64,000 nt of DNA, from NCBI RefSeq assembly GCF_003611475.1, contig NZ_RAXT01000002.1:124001-188000 (forward strand), read 5' to 3'. A model generated the notes under the pieces. The model ran no database searches. It was not told the DNA's origin and worked only from the letters and a program-made list of their open reading frames with translations. Below, one piece after another: positions 8,196 to 19,957 of the stretch. The stretch is from Acinetobacter rongchengensis (lineage in GTDB: Bacteria; Pseudomonadota; Gammaproteobacteria; Pseudomonadales; Moraxellaceae). Each line of letters opens with the position of its first letter. Within the stretch, counting starts at the first letter, position 1. The position numbers and the translations under genes were made by a program.

Positions 8196-10000
8196 TGATG
8201 ACTTTTCTCAATTTTTGGCATACTCACACGCCTATTCTGAGTATTTTAATCCCTGCTTTTACAGCATTTTTATTGGTATTACTGGGCAATCCGGGTTCAG
8301 GCTCTTTAGCGCGTGACTGGCGTCAACCTTGGCGTCGAGCCCTCAGTTTAATTTCTGCGATACTTGGACTAGCAACAGCAATCACTTATTTGATTCAAGC
8401 CAGTTCAGGACAAATCTTTGTTTATCAACTGAGTGAATGGTCTGCACCTTTTGGTATTGTCCTTGTATTAGATCGTTTATCAGCCTTGATGGTGGTTTTA
8501 ACATATACGCTTGCCGTTCCTGTCTTGTGGTTTTCAAGTAAACAATGGGATGAACGTGGTCGTTATTTCCATGCCATGTTTCATTTTTTGTTAATGGGAA
8601 TTTGTGGTGCATTTTTAACAGGCGACTTATTTAACTTATTTGTATTTTTTGAAATATTGTTAATGGCCTCCTATGTTCTTCTCTTGCATGGGCAAGGTAA
8701 AGCGCGCTTCCAACTCGGTATTCATTACGTCACCATCAATTTAGTTGCTTCTGCACTATTTCTTATCGGCTTAGGCATGATTTATGGCGCAGTAGGCAGC
8801 TTAAACATGGCGGATGTTGCTCGCTTATTACCAACACTTGAAAATGATCAACATCAATTAGCCATTTCTGGTGGTTTACTGTTATTCGCAGTTTTTGGAA
8901 TTAAAGCAGCTATGCTTCCAGTTGGCTTCTGGTTACCCAAAACCTATGCTGTCGCTGCAACCCCTGTTGCGGCTATTTTTACCATCATGACCAAAGTCGG
9001 TATTTATGCGATTTTACGTGTCAATGGTACAGTTTTTCATGATGATTTAGCACAAAACTATTTGAACTATTGGTTATTACCGATTGGTTTAATCACTTCA
9101 CTTTATGGGGTGATTGCGGCGATGGGGGCAGATCGTTTAAGACGCTTTGCTGGCTTTATGGTGCTGTCATCCGTCGGAACTATTCTGATTGCCATATCGA
9201 TTATGAATACCTCTGCTTGGGCAGCAGGACTTTATTATTTGGTTCATAGTACGCTTATTGCAGCCGCATTTTATTTACTGTGCGGTTGGATCACATCACA
9301 ACGTGGCGAGTTTAAAGATCATTTAAAAGTTGCTCCAAAAATGAAGCAAGATGGATTGGTCGCTGCAACATTCTTTATTATTGCTTTAATGATGGCAGGC
9401 TTACCACCCTTTAGTGGCTTCTTAGGCAAGGTACTGTTACTTCAATCAACAGCAGATTTCCCTTATCAAGCATGGGTGATTGCAATTGTCTTGGTTGTTA
9501 GTCTTTTAAGTATTATTGCGTTTACCCGTGTTGGTTTTATCCTCTTTTGGCGTGCGACCACACCCGAAACAGATGCTCGAAAACCTACTTTTGCAGCCTA
9601 TCAAGCGCTACCTGAAAAAGCACCACCTCGTAACGACAAAAGTATTTACCTTTTACTTTCAGGTTTAATGCTCTATGTCATTTGTGCGGCGCCTATTCTC
9701 AAATATATGGATCAAACGGCATTACAACTTGTAAATAGTACTGCATACGAGCAGGCTATTTTGAAGAAAGATGCACAAGGTAATACCATCAGTGTACAAC
9801 CTTATGATGCTCACTACGTGCCTGAAACCAAATATGGTGGAGAAATTGCCGACAAAAATGCACAATATATTCCGCATATCATTGATAAAAATACTCTACA
9901 AGGCGAGCATATTTCACAATACAAACAACAGCAAATACAGCAGCAGGTGAAACAAAGCCATACACCTGACGATGCTAAACTCAAACCAATGGAGCAATAA
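8195..10000 (+). CDS. mnhD: Monovalent cation/H+ antiporter subunit D, with long hydrophilic tail
   Basis: A NuoM/NuoN-like proton-translocating subunit of about 601 residues. Conserved parts include the D-L-F-N-L-F-V-F-F-E-I-L-L-M-A-S-Y segment with its key membrane Glu, the K-A-A-M-L-P-V-G-F-W-L-P segment, and the F-S-G-F-L-G-K segment. I chose ATG 8195, which overlaps the mnhC stop as TGATG; a TTG three bases earlier is also in frame. The C-terminus after the last helix (about residues 515-601) is a soluble, Gln-rich tail that ends in Q-Q-Q-I-Q-Q-Q-V-K-Q and a Lys/Pro segment. Classic MrpD proteins are about 490-550 aa, so this tail is an extra. Confidence 0.94.
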   Translation: MMTFLNFWHTHTPILSILIPAFTAFLLVLLGNPGSGSLARDWRQPWRRALSLISAILGLATAITYLIQASSGQIFVYQLSEWSAPFGIVLVLDRLSALMVVLTYTLAVPVLWFSSKQWDERGRYFHAMFHFLLMGICGAFLTGDLFNLFVFFEILLMASYVLLLHGQGKARFQLGIHYVTINLVASALFLIGLGMIYGAVGSLNMADVARLLPTLENDQHQLAISGGLLLFAVFGIKAAMLPVGFWLPKTYAVAATPVAAIFTIMTKVGIYAILRVNGTVFHDDLAQNYLNYWLLPIGLITSLYGVIAAMGADRLRRFAGFMVLSSVGTILIAISIMNTSAWAAGLYYLVHSTLIAAAFYLLCGWITSQRGEFKDHLKVAPKMKQDGLVAATFFIIALMMAGLPPFSGFLGKVLLLQSTADFPYQAWVIAIVLVVSLLSIIAFTRVGFILFWRATTPETDARKPTFAAYQALPEKAPPRNDKSIYLLLSGLMLYVICAAPILKYMDQTALQLVNSTAYEQAILKKDAQGNTISVQPYDAHYVPETKYGGEIADKNAQYIPHIIDKNTLQGEHISQYKQQQIQQQVKQSHTPDDAKLKPMEQ

Positions 10001-10528
10001 ATGAAGCAAAACATGTCTTTACTTGATCGTTGCTTACCGCATCCATTTGTTTCGGTGATTGTTGCTGTGAGTTGGTTGATGCTGAATCACAGTGCAGAAT
10101 TATTTGATTTTGTTGTTGCGATTATTCTTGGCTTCATTATTCCCAAAATGATTCAACCCTTTATTGTCAATACACCCAATATTCATTGGCGTTTGGCAGT
10201 TGAATTGTTTTTTATCGTGGTTTGGGATATTTGTATTTCCAATATTCGTGTCGCAAAACAAGTGCTTGGTCCAACGAAAGATTTACAGCCAAAATGGTTC
10301 CGTGTTCCTTTAGATACTGACCACGAACATGTAAATTCACTGCTTGCGATGATTATTACTACAACCCCTGGAACTGTCAGTGCAGGGATCGATCAAGAAC
10401 GTGGTGATATTCTGGTGCATGCCTTAAGTTCAGATGACCCTGAAGCTGAAATTCAGGAAATTAAAGCACGTTATGAATATCGTTTGCTGGCCATTTTTAG
10501 CGTTCAACAAGGAGAATCATCATCATGA
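10001..10528 (+). CDS. mnhE: Monovalent cation/H+ antiporter subunit E
   Basis: A 175-residue MnhE protein, abutting the mnhD stop without a gap. Two or three N-terminal helices lead into a cytoplasmic C-terminal domain that has the family segment I-T-T-T-P-G-T-V-S-A. It is needed for antiporter complex assembly but is not itself a channel subunit. Its stop overlaps the mnhF start by 4 bp (ATGA), which suggests translational coupling. Confidence 0.93.
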   Translation: MKQNMSLLDRCLPHPFVSVIVAVSWLMLNHSAELFDFVVAIILGFIIPKMIQPFIVNTPNIHWRLAVELFFIVVWDICISNIRVAKQVLGPTKDLQPKWFRVPLDTDHEHVNSLLAMIITTTPGTVSAGIDQERGDILVHALSSDDPEAEIQEIKARYEYRLLAIFSVQQGESSS

Positions 10529-10797
10529 TATTGCCTTATGCACTCGGGATTTGCTTGATTGCTGTCACAATCTCCATGTTGCTTTGCCTTGTTCGCCTCG
10601 TCATAGGGCCTTCTATCGTTGACCGATTATTGGCTTTAGACACATTATTCTTGAATGCAACTTGTCTAATTATCATTCTCGGAATTTATTGGGCAAGTAC
10701 CTCTATGTTCGAAGGTGCATTATTGGTTGCAATGCTCGGTTTTGTATCTACCGCTGCATTAGCACGCTATTTCACAACGGGTCATGTTGTGGATTAA
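10525..10797 (+). CDS. mnhF: Monovalent cation/H+ antiporter subunit F
   Basis: A 90-residue membrane protein with three predicted helices. The family signature R-L-V-I-G-P-S-I-V-D-R-L-L-A-L-D-T is clear near residues 28-44. The start overlaps mnhE by ATGA. MnhF and MnhG together form the small membrane part at the edge of the Mrp complex. Confidence 0.93.
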   Translation: MILPYALGICLIAVTISMLLCLVRLVIGPSIVDRLLALDTLFLNATCLIIILGIYWASTSMFEGALLVAMLGFVSTAALARYFTTGHVVD

Positions 10798-10809
10798 AAG
10801 GAGAGATTC

Positions 10810-11205
10810 ATGGAAAATAATATGCAACTTATTATGGAAATTATTGTTTCTTTCTTTTTAATCATTGGTGCCTTTTTTACTCTGGTTGGAGGGATTGGCA
10901 TCGTAAAGCTTCCTGACTTGTTTATGCGTTTACATGCACCAACCAAGTCCAGTACTTTAGGGTTGGGAAGTTTTTTGATCGCGGCGATGATATATGCAGC
11001 ATTTAATCACCGCTTTGGTTTCGCAGAAGGATTAATTACTTTACTTGCCTTCATTACTGCACCTGTATCTGCAAACTTAATTGCCCAAGCTGCAATACAT
11101 TTGCGGTTACGTTCCAGATCTGGTGATGTCCCTGAAGCGTTAGATCGACCATTGCCATGGCAACGCCAAAAAGTGATCAAACAATTTAAAGATGGTAAAT
11201 TTTAA
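10810..11205 (+). CDS. mnhG: Monovalent cation/H+ antiporter subunit G
   Basis: A 131-residue protein with three helices and the family motif G-I-V-K-L-P-D-L-F-M-R-L-H-A-P-T-K. A strong AAAGGAGAG ribosome site sits a few bases before the ATG at 10810. It is the last gene of the mnh operon and converges on the ferritin-like hydrolase gene, with a palindromic repeat between them that could stop transcription from both sides. Confidence 0.93.
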   Translation: MENNMQLIMEIIVSFFLIIGAFFTLVGGIGIVKLPDLFMRLHAPTKSSTLGLGSFLIAAMIYAAFNHRFGFAEGLITLLAFITAPVSANLIAQAAIHLRLRSRSGDVPEALDRPLPWQRQKVIKQFKDGKF

Positions 11206-11234
11206 GGATCTAGAATCCGTATAAAAATAACTGC

Positions 11235-11459
11235 AATAAAAAGCCAATGTTCATCATTTAATACTGATCAGTTAAGAGTAATTTAGTAGTTACTCATTTA
11301 AGAATCTCCCCTAACCCCTCTTTAAAAAAGAGGGGAATTGTTGAGAATTTAAAAATAATTTTAGATTCTGGATACTCCCTCCTTTATCAAAGGAGGGTTG
11401 GGGAGGATTTAAAAAGACTTAACTGACTGGCATTCAATATTCATCATTGGCTTTTTATT
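11235..11459. repeat. Palindromic intergenic repeat element, copy 1
   Basis: The ends form a perfect 15-bp inverted repeat, AATAAAAAGCCAATG at 11235-11249 and its complement at 11445-11459. Inside is a second near-palindromic pair at 11264-11276 (CTGATCAGTTAAG) and 11418-11430 (CTTAACTGACTGG). Two internal hairpins follow: CCCCTCTTT (11315-11323)/AAAGAGGGG (11327-11335) and CCCTCCTTT (11377-11385)/AAAGGAGGG (11389-11397). There is no ORF. A diverged relative lies at 37825-38017. It fits a small non-autonomous, MITE-like element and may act as a two-way terminator between convergent genes. Confidence 0.75.
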
Positions 11460-11492
11460 TATTTCTATTTATTTCATAGACAGAGCAATCCA

Positions 11493-12383
11493 TTAACTAT
11501 ATAGCTTTGGATGTACTTCTTCTTGAAAGCTTTCCATACCATATTCTTCCGCTAATTTTTCTTTCCAATATGCCACAATTTTACTGTAATCAATTTCGTC
11601 AGGATGAAAGTCAGCTTTGTAATAAGATAAATATTCAGGGATCAATGAAATCAACATTTTTGAAATCAGATAGATACCATACAGATTCTGTGTCACTTTC
11701 GGTACACTTTGGCGCCAATCCTGTATAAACAAACGCGTTGCAGAATAAAAAGTTAAACTTGCAAAACCTGTGGTTACATTACGCATGACTGTCCGACGAG
11801 TCTGATTATCCTTATAAATCGCTTGGTAGACATCAAAAGCCACTGCACGATGCTCTATTTCCTCAATCGCATGCCAAACCCAAAGTTTGATTGCATCATC
11901 ATCTAAAGTACTCAGTACTTGTGGATTACGTAAAATATATCCGCCTAATAAAGCGGTAAAATGCTCAAAAGCGCAGGTTACCGCCAACTGCAATTTTGGA
12001 TGAACACTTTTAATAAAATCATCACGGCGAGCCAGCCATGCTTGAAAATTATCTAGGTTATAGTCATCACGACGCCACGCATCATTAAATTCTGCATGTG
12101 CTTTAGAATGCATGGCTTCTTGACCAATAAAGGCAGCAATCTGAGCTTGTAGTTTTTCATCGCTGATTTTGTCACGCACATTACGCACACTACGCACAAA
12201 AAATTGCTCACCAATAGGGAATGTGGATGATAATGCGGTTAATAAATGTGACATTACAGGTGAGTTAGCAAAAAAATGCCTACGAATGGCTTTCGGATTA
12301 AAGCTGGGTTTACGGACTTTAATACCAATGGCTTTTGGACGATTTAAATATGCTTTTTCTGCCGTCGCTTGAGCTACTGTCAT
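11493..12383 (-). CDS. Metal-dependent hydrolase family protein (ferritin-like, PF10118 type)
   Basis: A 296-residue protein with no signal peptide. It has the E/H pattern expected for a di-metal helical bundle: I-G-Q-E-A-M-H-S-K-A-H near residue 87, F-E-H-F-T-A near 140, and H-A-I-E-E-I-E-H-R-A-V-A-F-D-V-Y near 171-186. These match the uncharacterised 'predicted metal-dependent hydrolase' family found in Acinetobacter and Pseudomonas. The true substrate is unknown. It is a single gene converging on mnhG. Its upstream gap is about 300 bp and contains a small palindrome at 12578-12590. Confidence 0.8.
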   Translation of the reverse strand: MTVAQATAEKAYLNRPKAIGIKVRKPSFNPKAIRRHFFANSPVMSHLLTALSSTFPIGEQFFVRSVRNVRDKISDEKLQAQIAAFIGQEAMHSKAHAEFNDAWRRDDYNLDNFQAWLARRDDFIKSVHPKLQLAVTCAFEHFTALLGGYILRNPQVLSTLDDDAIKLWVWHAIEEIEHRAVAFDVYQAIYKDNQTRRTVMRNVTTGFASLTFYSATRLFIQDWRQSVPKVTQNLYGIYLISKMLISLIPEYLSYYKADFHPDEIDYSKIVAYWKEKLAEEYGMESFQEEVHPKLYS

Positions 12384-12577
12384 AGGTCTAATCCTACATT
12401 TGTCTGAATATAAATCTATATTGGCAGAAACTATACATTTGTATATTGCAAAATAAATCTCAGAATGGCCAGAATGCTCAGTTTATGGAAAAAGCAATGA
12501 TATGAAACTGCAAATATGTGCATGAATAAAATAAAACTTTATGATTATTATAAGTTTAACAGTTTTTTTTATTTTCA

Positions 12578-12590
12578 ATGTGATTCACAT
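12578..12590. promoter_or_regulatory. Perfect 13-bp palindrome, possible operator
   Basis: ATGTGATTCACAT is a perfect dyad about one base. It lies between the hydrolase gene (start 12383) and the gltD terminator. The spacing TGTGA-N1-TCACA is too short for a CRP site. It may bind a GntR-type repressor, but this is a guess. Otherwise the gap 12384-12620 is AT-rich with no gene. Confidence 0.25.
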
Positions 12591-12620
12591 CTTGTCACTA
12601 AAACGATTGCGTATCCGATG

Positions 12621-12650
12621 AAAAACAAAGCCCGCATATATGCAGGCTTT
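12621..12650 (-). terminator. Rho-independent terminator of gltBD
   Basis: On the minus strand AAAGCCTGCA and TGCGGGCTTT form a stem with one mismatch around a short centre, followed by GTTTTT. It lies 33 nt after the gltD stop. Confidence 0.8.
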
Positions 12651-12682
12651 GAAAATAAGTTTAAGAGATTGAGGTTTTAGAA

Positions 12683-14137
<1,455 letters not shown>

Positions 14138-14176
14138 TTATCAGCTGCACCTGCCTATATATCTACAGTAGTGGAA

Positions 14177-17100
14177 TTATTGTGGATCAGCTTGAGTTGT
14201 TTTCAACAACGTCTGTAAATTTGCAGCTTTTGGTTTTACTAGCCAGAATTTACGACCATAGAAATCAAACTCATTGCGGATCTTATACGCCCAAGCACTA
14301 CCTGTTTCTTTAATATGCTCATCTAAGATACGACCTAAGAACTCTTTGTGCTCTTCCATCGATTCTGTAGAAATACGATTTAACTCAATCAACTCGTGAT
14401 TATAATGATCGACAAAGTCATTATCTAAATCAAGCACATAGGCAAAACCACCCGTCATACCTGCACCAAAGTTATGACCCACTTTACCAAGTACAGTCAC
14501 AATACCACCCGTCATGTATTCACAACAGTGATCACCTGCACCTTCAATCACGGCAAATGCACCAGAGTTACGTACAGCGAAACGCTCACCCGCAGTACCA
14601 GCAGCAAATAGTTTACCACCAGTTGCACCATATAAACATGTGTTACCAATGATTGCTGTTTCTTGAGTTTGGAAAGGCGAACCTTTTGGTGGGAAAATCG
14701 ATACTCGACCACCTGCCATACCTTTACCAACGTAATCGTTCGCATCACCTTCAAGTTTGATATGCAAACCACCTGCATTCCAAACACCCAATGATTGACC
14801 CGCAGTACCGGTTAAATTCACTTTTACAGGATGCGCTTCCATGCTCAAGTTACCATAGCGTTTCGCAATTTCACCTGAAATACGCGCCCCGATAGAACGG
14901 TCACAGTTACCTACGGTAAAATGATATTCACCACCTGTACCTGCTTCAATTGCTGGAAGCATTTCGGCAATCATTTTTTCTGCAAGTACACCTTTGTCAA
15001 ATGGAGCATTCCCCTGAACTTGACAATACTGTGCCTTACCTTCAGCAGATGGATGTGATTCAAGTAAAGCACTTAAATCAAGGTGTGCGTGTTTCTCAGT
15101 CTCACCAGGCAGTACTTCTAGTAAATCTGTACGGCCAATCAAGTCTTTCAGTGATGCAACACCTAAAGCAGCGAGCCATTCACGTGTTTCTTCCGCAATA
15201 AAGTGGAAGAAGTTGATGAGCATTTCTGGCTCACCAATATAATGCTCTTGGCGTAATTTATCTTGTTGTGTAGCAACACCAGTCGCACAGTTATTTAAAT
15301 GGCAAATACGTAGGTATTTACAACCCAATGCGATCATTGGCGTTGAACCAAAGCCGAAGCTTTCAGCACCAAGAATTGCGGCTTTCACAACGTCTAAACC
15401 TGTTTTTAAACCGCCATCTGTTTGTACACGTACTTTACCACGTAAATCATTTACCCGAAGTGCTTGGTGCGCTTCAGAAAGACCTAATTCCCATGGCGAA
15501 CCCGCGTGGTGAATCGAAGACAATGGAGAAGCTGCAGTACCACCGTCATAACCAGAAATGGTAATGAAGTCTGCGTATGCTTTTGCTACACCCGCTGCAA
15601 TGGTTCCCACACCTGGCTCTGATACGAGTTTCACAGAAACCATAGCTTGAGGGTTGACTTGTTTCAAGTCAAAAATCAATTGTGATAAGTCTTCGATTGA
15701 ATAAATATCATGATGCGGTGGTGGAGAAATAAGTGTTACACCCGGAACTGAATAACGTAAACGTGCAATTAAGCCATTCACTTTACCACCCGGTAACTGA
15801 CCGCCCTCACCCGGTTTTGCACCTTGAGCAACTTTAATTTGTAGAACTTCAGCAGAAGTTAAATATGCAGGTGTTACACCGAAACGACCCGAAGCAATCT
15901 GTTTGATTTTCGAGTTACGAATCGTACCGTAACGTGCAGGATCTTCACCGCCCTCACCTGAGTTTGAACGACCACCAATTGTGTTCATTGCAATCGCAAT
16001 CGCTTCATGCGCTTCAGGTGATAAAGCACCCAAGGACATACCCGCAGAGTCAAAGCGTGGCAAAATTTCTTCCACAGACTCAACTGCTTCCAATGGAATC
16101 GAATGATCCGTTTTTAATTTAAATAAATCACGAATCGTTGCAATTGGACGATTATTTACCAATTCCGCATATTCTTTAAAGTCAGCATAGTTGCCTGAAC
16201 GCACTGATTTATGTAATGCATTGATTACATCAGGGTTAAATGCATGATATTCCTTATCGAAAACGAATTTTAATAATCCGCCTTGTTCAATAGGTTTACG
16301 TGCTTTCCAAGCAAGTTCAGCGAGTTTTTTCTGATCATTTTCAAGGTCAACAAAAGTTGCACCTTTGATACGGCTTGGTACACCTGTGAAGCATTTATTC
16401 ACAACTTCTTCAGATAAACCCACCGCTTCAAATAATTGACCACCACGATAAGACGCGACCGTAGAAATACCCATTTTCGAAAGGACTTTTAGTAAGCCTT
16501 TTTCAATACCTTTACGGAAGTTTGCTTGAGCATGGATTGGGTCACCCAATAACTCACCCTTCGCAATCAAATCATTGATCACGTCATACGCTAAATATGG
16601 GTAAATTGCCGTTGCACCAAAGCCCAAGATCACAGCAAATTGATGCGGATCACGTGCAATCGCAGTTTCGACAATAATATTGGCATCCGTACGTAAACCA
16701 ACGCTGATCAGGTAATGGTGGATCGCACCAGTCACCATCGCAGTATTCGCAGGTAAATAACCTTCACGAATTTTTTTATCGGAAATAACCAATAAAGTTT
16801 TACCATCACGTACCGCTTGCGCCGCTTCTTCACAAATACGTGTAATTGCTGCTTCTAAACCTTCCGCTTCCGCATAGTTCATATCAATATCAGCAATTTC
16901 GTAACCTTTACGACCAATGGTACGAATTTGGTGCATTTTTGAATTTGAAAGTACCGGGCTTGAAATAATCAAACGATCCGCATGTTCTGGGCTTTGCTCA
17001 AATACATTTTGCTCACGGCCTAGACACGTTTCCAATGACATCACAATTGATTCACGTAATGGATCAATTGGTGGATTAGTTACCTGAGCAAATTGTTGAC

Positions 17101-18658
17101 GGAAATAATCCGTTACATGACGTACTTGGCGTGACAAGACTGCCATTGGCGTATCGTCACCCATCGAACCTACAGCTTCCTGACCACTTTCAGCGATAGG
17201 ACGAAGAAGTTGATCACGCTCTTCAAATGTCACCATAAACATTTTCTGAGCAGCTTTTAGATCATCACCTTTCAAACCTTGATCACATAAGTATTCTTCA
17301 AGCTCTGGGCTACCTTGTAAATGGATCGAGTGTTCACGTAACCATTCACGATAAGGGCGCATTTTTTTCAAATGGTTGCTAACATCTTTAGTGTCAAGCA
17401 TTTTACCTGTAAAGGTATCAACCACAAGGATTTGACCTGGGCCTACACGACCTTTAGACACCACATCTTCAGGCTCATAACCCCATACACCAATTTCTGA
17501 TGCAAGTGTAATATAGCCATTTTTAGTAATGACCCAACGCGCTGGACGTAATCCATTACGGTCTAACATACAAATCGCATGACGACCATCTTGAATAACT
17601 AGACCTGCAGGGCCATCCCAAGCTTCCATATGCTTCGAGTTAAACTCATAGAATGCACGTAAGTCTGCATCTAAAGTTTCTACGTTCTGCCAAGCTGGTG
17701 GAACAAGCATACGTAATGCACGGAACAAGTCCATACCACCACCAACGAGGATTTCAAGCATATTGTCCATACTTGATGAATCTGAGCCTGTACGATTGAC
17801 GATCGGATTAAGCTCAGTTAAACCTGGTAATAGTGGGTTTTCAAATTTAGGTGTACGCGCAGCAGCCCAATTACGGTTTGCTGTAATAGTATTTATTTCA
17901 CCATTGTGCGCTAAATAGCGAAATGGTTGTGCCAAAGGCCAACGTGGTAAAGTATTGGTTGAGAAACGCTGATGGAACACAACAATATGTGAATCTAAAC
18001 GCTCATCTGCAAGGTCTGTATAGAATTCTGCAATATATGCAGGCATCATCAAACCTTTATAGCTAATCACGGTAGAACACAGTGTAGTCACATAAAAGTA
18101 TGGATCATTAGTAATTTTTTGTTCTGCACGACGACGTGCCATAAATAACTTACGATTGAATTCTGCTTCTGTTACACCCATTGGGCAATTCACAAAAATT
18201 TGCTCAAACGCAGGTAATGACTGCATTGCAATCGAACCTAAAGCATCATTATTGGTTGGAACAACACGCCAACCAATCACACGGCAACCTTCTTCTTCGA
18301 TTTCTTTGGTCAAAATTTGCTTTGCATGCGCGGCTAATGCTGGATCTAAATTTAAGAATACAGTTCCAACAGCAAATATTTCGCTCAGTGTAATATCACT
18401 AATTTTTTTTGCTTCTTCACGGAAGAATGCTTTCGGCATAGCCAAGAGCAATCCGCAACCATCACCGGTCTTACCATCTGCAGCAATACCACCACGGTGC
18501 GTCATACAACTTAGACTATGAATTGCGGTCTTGACCAAGTCGTGACTTGCATCACCTTGCATATGGGCGATTAAGCCGAAACCACAGTTATCTTTAAACT
18601 CATCCGGTTGGTATAAACCTTGAGCGGGAGCTACAGTGTTAGGCGATGGCATGTGCAT
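14177..18658 (-). CDS. gltB: Glutamate synthase (NADPH) large subunit
   Basis: A full-length 1493-residue subunit. The N-terminal propeptide should be cleaved before Cys25 (D-N-C-G-F-G), the nucleophile of the class II glutamine amidotransferase domain (about 25-430). A central domain follows, then the FMN/2-oxoglutarate synthase domain (about 830-1200), which contains the 3Fe-4S ligand run [12 protein letters not shown]. The C-terminus is the Gly-rich beta-helix domain ([12 protein letters not shown]). I chose ATG 18658 because AAGGG lies 6 nt upstream; an in-frame ATG two codons later is possible. With GltD it forms the GOGAT route of ammonium assimilation. Confidence 0.96.
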   Translation of the reverse strand: MHMPSPNTVAPAQGLYQPDEFKDNCGFGLIAHMQGDASHDLVKTAIHSLSCMTHRGGIAADGKTGDGCGLLLAMPKAFFREEAKKISDITLSEIFAVGTVFLNLDPALAAHAKQILTKEIEEEGCRVIGWRVVPTNNDALGSIAMQSLPAFEQIFVNCPMGVTEAEFNRKLFMARRRAEQKITNDPYFYVTTLCSTVISYKGLMMPAYIAEFYTDLADERLDSHIVVFHQRFSTNTLPRWPLAQPFRYLAHNGEINTITANRNWAAARTPKFENPLLPGLTELNPIVNRTGSDSSSMDNMLEILVGGGMDLFRALRMLVPPAWQNVETLDADLRAFYEFNSKHMEAWDGPAGLVIQDGRHAICMLDRNGLRPARWVITKNGYITLASEIGVWGYEPEDVVSKGRVGPGQILVVDTFTGKMLDTKDVSNHLKKMRPYREWLREHSIHLQGSPELEEYLCDQGLKGDDLKAAQKMFMVTFEERDQLLRPIAESGQEAVGSMGDDTPMAVLSRQVRHVTDYFRQQFAQVTNPPIDPLRESIVMSLETCLGREQNVFEQSPEHADRLIISSPVLSNSKMHQIRTIGRKGYEIADIDMNYAEAEGLEAAITRICEEAAQAVRDGKTLLVISDKKIREGYLPANTAMVTGAIHHYLISVGLRTDANIIVETAIARDPHQFAVILGFGATAIYPYLAYDVINDLIAKGELLGDPIHAQANFRKGIEKGLLKVLSKMGISTVASYRGGQLFEAVGLSEEVVNKCFTGVPSRIKGATFVDLENDQKKLAELAWKARKPIEQGGLLKFVFDKEYHAFNPDVINALHKSVRSGNYADFKEYAELVNNRPIATIRDLFKLKTDHSIPLEAVESVEEILPRFDSAGMSLGALSPEAHEAIAIAMNTIGGRSNSGEGGEDPARYGTIRNSKIKQIASGRFGVTPAYLTSAEVLQIKVAQGAKPGEGGQLPGGKVNGLIARLRYSVPGVTLISPPPHHDIYSIEDLSQLIFDLKQVNPQAMVSVKLVSEPGVGTIAAGVAKAYADFITISGYDGGTAASPLSSIHHAGSPWELGLSEAHQALRVNDLRGKVRVQTDGGLKTGLDVVKAAILGAESFGFGSTPMIALGCKYLRICHLNNCATGVATQQDKLRQEHYIGEPEMLINFFHFIAEETREWLAALGVASLKDLIGRTDLLEVLPGETEKHAHLDLSALLESHPSAEGKAQYCQVQGNAPFDKGVLAEKMIAEMLPAIEAGTGGEYHFTVGNCDRSIGARISGEIAKRYGNLSMEAHPVKVNLTGTAGQSLGVWNAGGLHIKLEGDANDYVGKGMAGGRVSIFPPKGSPFQTQETAIIGNTCLYGATGGKLFAAGTAGERFAVRNSGAFAVIEGAGDHCCEYMTGGIVTVLGKVGHNFGAGMTGGFAYVLDLDNDFVDHYNHELIELNRISTESMEEHKEFLGRILDEHIKETGSAWAYKIRNEFDFYGRKFWLVKPKAANLQTLLKTTQADPQ

Positions 18659-19076
18659 AGCGTACCCTTCTTTCTACATAGGCCCATTAAGGGCGAAAAA
18701 CATTCAAACCTTAAATTACGACTTTTCAGGCATTTTCGTAAGCTAGTAAACCACTTAGTTACAATGAAACACCAGTCTCTTTTCACTTTAATTGAAAAAT
18801 TGTTTTACAACTTTCGCACTGTATTAAAGCACTTAAATAGACGAATATCGCACACCAATTGAATCATTTCGCGCCAAAATAGGGACAATTAACTCAATTA
18901 GCGCAACAATAAAGCAAAAAATATGCCAATTATTATTCTTAGTCACCAAACTACTCAAATATATTAAAATAAAAGCCTTGCTATAAATTTGCTTAAATAC
19001 CTAATCAATCTTTAAGCACCAATAGTGATCAAAAATAAGTTTATTACTTAAAATTGCACCATATTAGAGCTGAATA
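18659..19076. other. Intergenic gap upstream of gltB
   Basis: About 418 bp, AT-rich, between the SPOR gene stop and the gltB start (both minus strand). It must hold the gltB promoter unless the whole block is one transcript. I found no convincing sigma-70 or sigma-54 promoter, terminator or small gene. The AAGAAGGG ribosome site of gltB lies at its left end. Confidence 0.4.
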
Positions 19077-19940
19077 TTAATTAAAAGGATCACTGATTTC
19101 GTGCTCTACTGGCTTTTTCTCAGTAGAAGTCACAGTTGGATCTTTGGTCTTGTTTTGTGGTTGTGCAATTGTTGATTGTGATTTTTGCACATCTACGACC
19201 GTACCCGATTCATCACGACGAGTAATTGTTGTTTGTGTAGTATTGAGCGCTGCTGAACCAATGGCCGTAAGCGCTGATTTTGCTTGAGCCAATAAAGATT
19301 CATCAATCACAGGAAGTGGTGCTGATTTCAATTTCACTTCATAAAGCTTATTTGTACCCATCATTTCATCTGATCCTAGATCATTCACCAAGGATGCATA
19401 TTTTTCGAATTGAATTGCTTGAGGATGGATCGTATTAGGAAACTTAAAGTTTAGTTGTTTTAATTGCGCCTGAGCTTGATCATCATTTTTGAATACACCA
19501 TAAACCAAAACATATTGTTCAGTTTGATTTTCACCACTTAGACGGAAATAGATAAAGTTCTTACGATCGAGCTGCTTTTGTAAAAAGCTACGAATAATAT
19601 CTTCATCCGTTACTTTAAATAGCTCGACTGTCCAAGTCTTCTTATTTTCTTGGAAGAATTTAGTCCCACGAAATTCAGCAGCATGATTCCCTGCGGTTAC
19701 AACACGAGTCGTCATTTCAAGTGGGCGCACCTCGTCCATCAAACTTCCCAAATGAGCAGATGCAGCAACTTTTTCAGGCTGAATCTGGACTTGAGTTTCA
19801 CCAATTGGATTTGTTACCGTAACCAAATCTTTGGTATCCGTGATTGCCCAAAAAATCAAAGCCACAAGGAGACACAGCAATCCGCCAACTAACCAAATAT
19901 ATTGTCGAATATTTTGCCAATTTGTACGAATTGCTACCAT
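19077..19940 (-). CDS. SPOR-like inner-membrane protein (DamX position)
   Basis: A 287-residue protein with a short cytoplasmic N-terminus, one membrane helix at about 13-33 and a periplasmic remainder. The middle part (residues about 95-175) has the pattern of a SPOR fold: W-T-V-E-L-F, R-S-F-L-Q-K-Q-L, N-F-I-Y-F-R, Y-V-L-V-Y-G-V-F. SPOR domains bind denuded septal glycan. The C-terminal 90 residues are low-complexity and polar. It follows aroB by 17 bp, the same place damX holds after aroK-aroB in enterobacteria. This supports a role near the division site or pilus, but the SPOR match is by pattern only. Confidence 0.7.
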   Translation of the reverse strand: MVAIRTNWQNIRQYIWLVGGLLCLLVALIFWAITDTKDLVTVTNPIGETQVQIQPEKVAASAHLGSLMDEVRPLEMTTRVVTAGNHAAEFRGTKFFQENKKTWTVELFKVTDEDIIRSFLQKQLDRKNFIYFRLSGENQTEQYVLVYGVFKNDDQAQAQLKQLNFKFPNTIHPQAIQFEKYASLVNDLGSDEMMGTNKLYEVKLKSAPLPVIDESLLAQAKSALTAIGSAALNTTQTTITRRDESGTVVDVQKSQSTIAQPQNKTKDPTVTSTEKKPVEHEISDPFN

Positions 19941-19957
19941 GTAAAACTAACCTTTTT

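Noticed and set aside
12578-12590. CRP binding site
   Set aside because: TGTGA and TCACA are separated by one base instead of six.
18841-18900. Sigma-54 promoter upstream of gltB
   Set aside because: A TTGGCGC run is present but the GC of the -12 element is not at the required distance.
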